From Pipra filicauda (taxonomy: Eukaryota; Chordata; Aves; Passeriformes; Pipridae), in NCBI RefSeq assembly GCF_003945595.2, contig NW_024104504.1, positions 620,001 through 684,000 of the forward strand: a stretch of DNA of 64,000 bases, written 5' to 3'. Positions 63,216 through 64,000 of this stretch are shown in pieces. A program made the position numbers and the translations under genes. The notes beneath the pieces are model-generated. The model did no database searches, had not been told where the DNA came from, and saw nothing but the letters and a program-made list of their open reading frames with translations. Within the stretch, counting starts at the first letter, position 1, and each line of letters begins with the position of its first letter.

Positions 63216-63254
63216 GGGGCGAGGGGAGAGTGGGGTGAAGAAAGAAGGGGGGGG
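63216..63254 (+). other. Potential G-quadruplex tract
   Basis: Four runs of at least four G (63216-63219, 63222-63225, 63231-63234 and 63247-63254 by reading) are separated by loops of about 3, 5 and 12 bases. This meets a loose quadruplex pattern and stands out in AT-rich sequence. No gene is near enough to suggest a role. Confidence 0.5.
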
Positions 63255-64000
63255 AATGCTATCCAGCCATGAAGATGCTGTTGATAAAATTTATTGCTAA
63301 AAATTTAATATGTTTAGGGCCATGATGAAATGCTTATCATCAGCTTGCATTGCCTGTAGTTCTTGCTGATTCCAGCCTGCTCAGCGTATCCTGGTAATGA
63401 AATGAAATGGCATGGGCCCAGAGCCTGAAAAATAACATTCATTTCATTACAGTTTGAGAGGCTTTCTTTGTCTTTTATTTCTTAAAGGCTGGACTTAGGA
63501 ATATATAGATCACAAACCCTTGTGGGATTGTATTTTTTTTTTTTAATAATGGGAGGGTCTTTGTTACTAAAAGGATAACCAGTATCTTAAATTTGAATTT
63601 ACTGGTAAATCCTTCCCTTAGCCCAAGCTATGGTTGCATAACTTCTGAGTACCTATTTTAAGAAATTCTACTCAGAATCAATGTCACCATTGATTGGGTA
63701 ATATATTGGCTTCTTTTTCCTCAATTCTCTTCATTTACTCATTTACCCTTACCCCGCCATGGTGATTCTAGCTTAATAATAATTTGAAGTTTATAAAACA
63801 TGAACCAGGATTCATTGGCACTGGAGCTTTTCACTGGAGGGGAAAAAAGAAAACCACAAGATCTGATTTCTTATACCACAAAATGAGAATGTTTTTGTTT
63901 GCTTTGGGTTTATGTTTGCCACATATAGCAAGTTCCCCACAGTTATCAATCTATGGAGATACATAACTGGCACACATTAGACTATACCTACAATACCACA

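Larger units (their letters stand above)
58771..64000. other. Gene-free AT-rich unique sequence
   Basis: No gene or classified transposon is recognised. It holds an AG repeat (59215-59232), an 8-bp stem hairpin (59797-59817), a CAAA-rich run (60896-60963) and a G-rich tract (63216-63254). Open frames such as 62233-62442 and 63784-63966 show no known domain. Confidence 0.6.

Overview
This window looks like an AT-rich, gene-poor stretch of a bird genome. The evidence is several copies of CR1, the dominant avian LINE, with its typical 3' ends near ATTCTATGATT; a solo retroviral LTR; part of a second LTR of a type I recognise from birds; and low overall repeat density with no SINE or Alu-like sequence. 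I find no convincing host protein-coding gene, tRNA, rRNA or CRISPR array. Almost all open frames are short and unsupported, and the longer ones with recognisable content belong to retrotransposons.

Layout. Positions 1-285 hold a minus-strand piece of an RTE-clade reverse transcriptase that runs off the left edge. CR1 3' ends lie at 4074-4323 (+), 6163-6415 (-), 19826-20153 (+) and 40640-40740 (-). A younger RTE insertion occupies 17949-18434. It is flanked by an exact 11-bp target-site duplication and keeps an intact C-terminal reading frame ending in a C2HC zinc finger. Two very short 3' ends of the same family sit at 19199-19238 and 39950-39996, the latter with a 9-bp duplication. Longer CR1 ORF2 remnants lie at 24700-25565, 34430-35070 and 57765-58770, and another CR1 3' part at 35130-35420. 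LTR material lies at 25570-25828 (partial, +) and 30126-30687 (complete solo LTR, -). LTR-like or unclassified pieces lie at 24130-24540 and 38795-39178. The rest is unique AT-rich sequence with microsatellites.

The main story is the RTE family. All three 3' ends share a terminal 14-base hairpin followed by an (ATG)n tail, and the stop codon lies only about 30 bases before the tail. RTE elements are patchy in birds. The best known is AviRTE, reported by Suh and colleagues (2016) as horizontally transferred between some tropical bird lineages and filarial nematodes. Assigning these copies to AviRTE is my inference and needs a database comparison. If correct, it would narrow the host to one of those lineages.

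A few unique blocks (1900-2340, 7100-7600, 11811-12120) look like possible conserved non-coding elements. One block (6438-6688) could encode the end of a small membrane protein. Both ideas are weak without alignment or RNA data.
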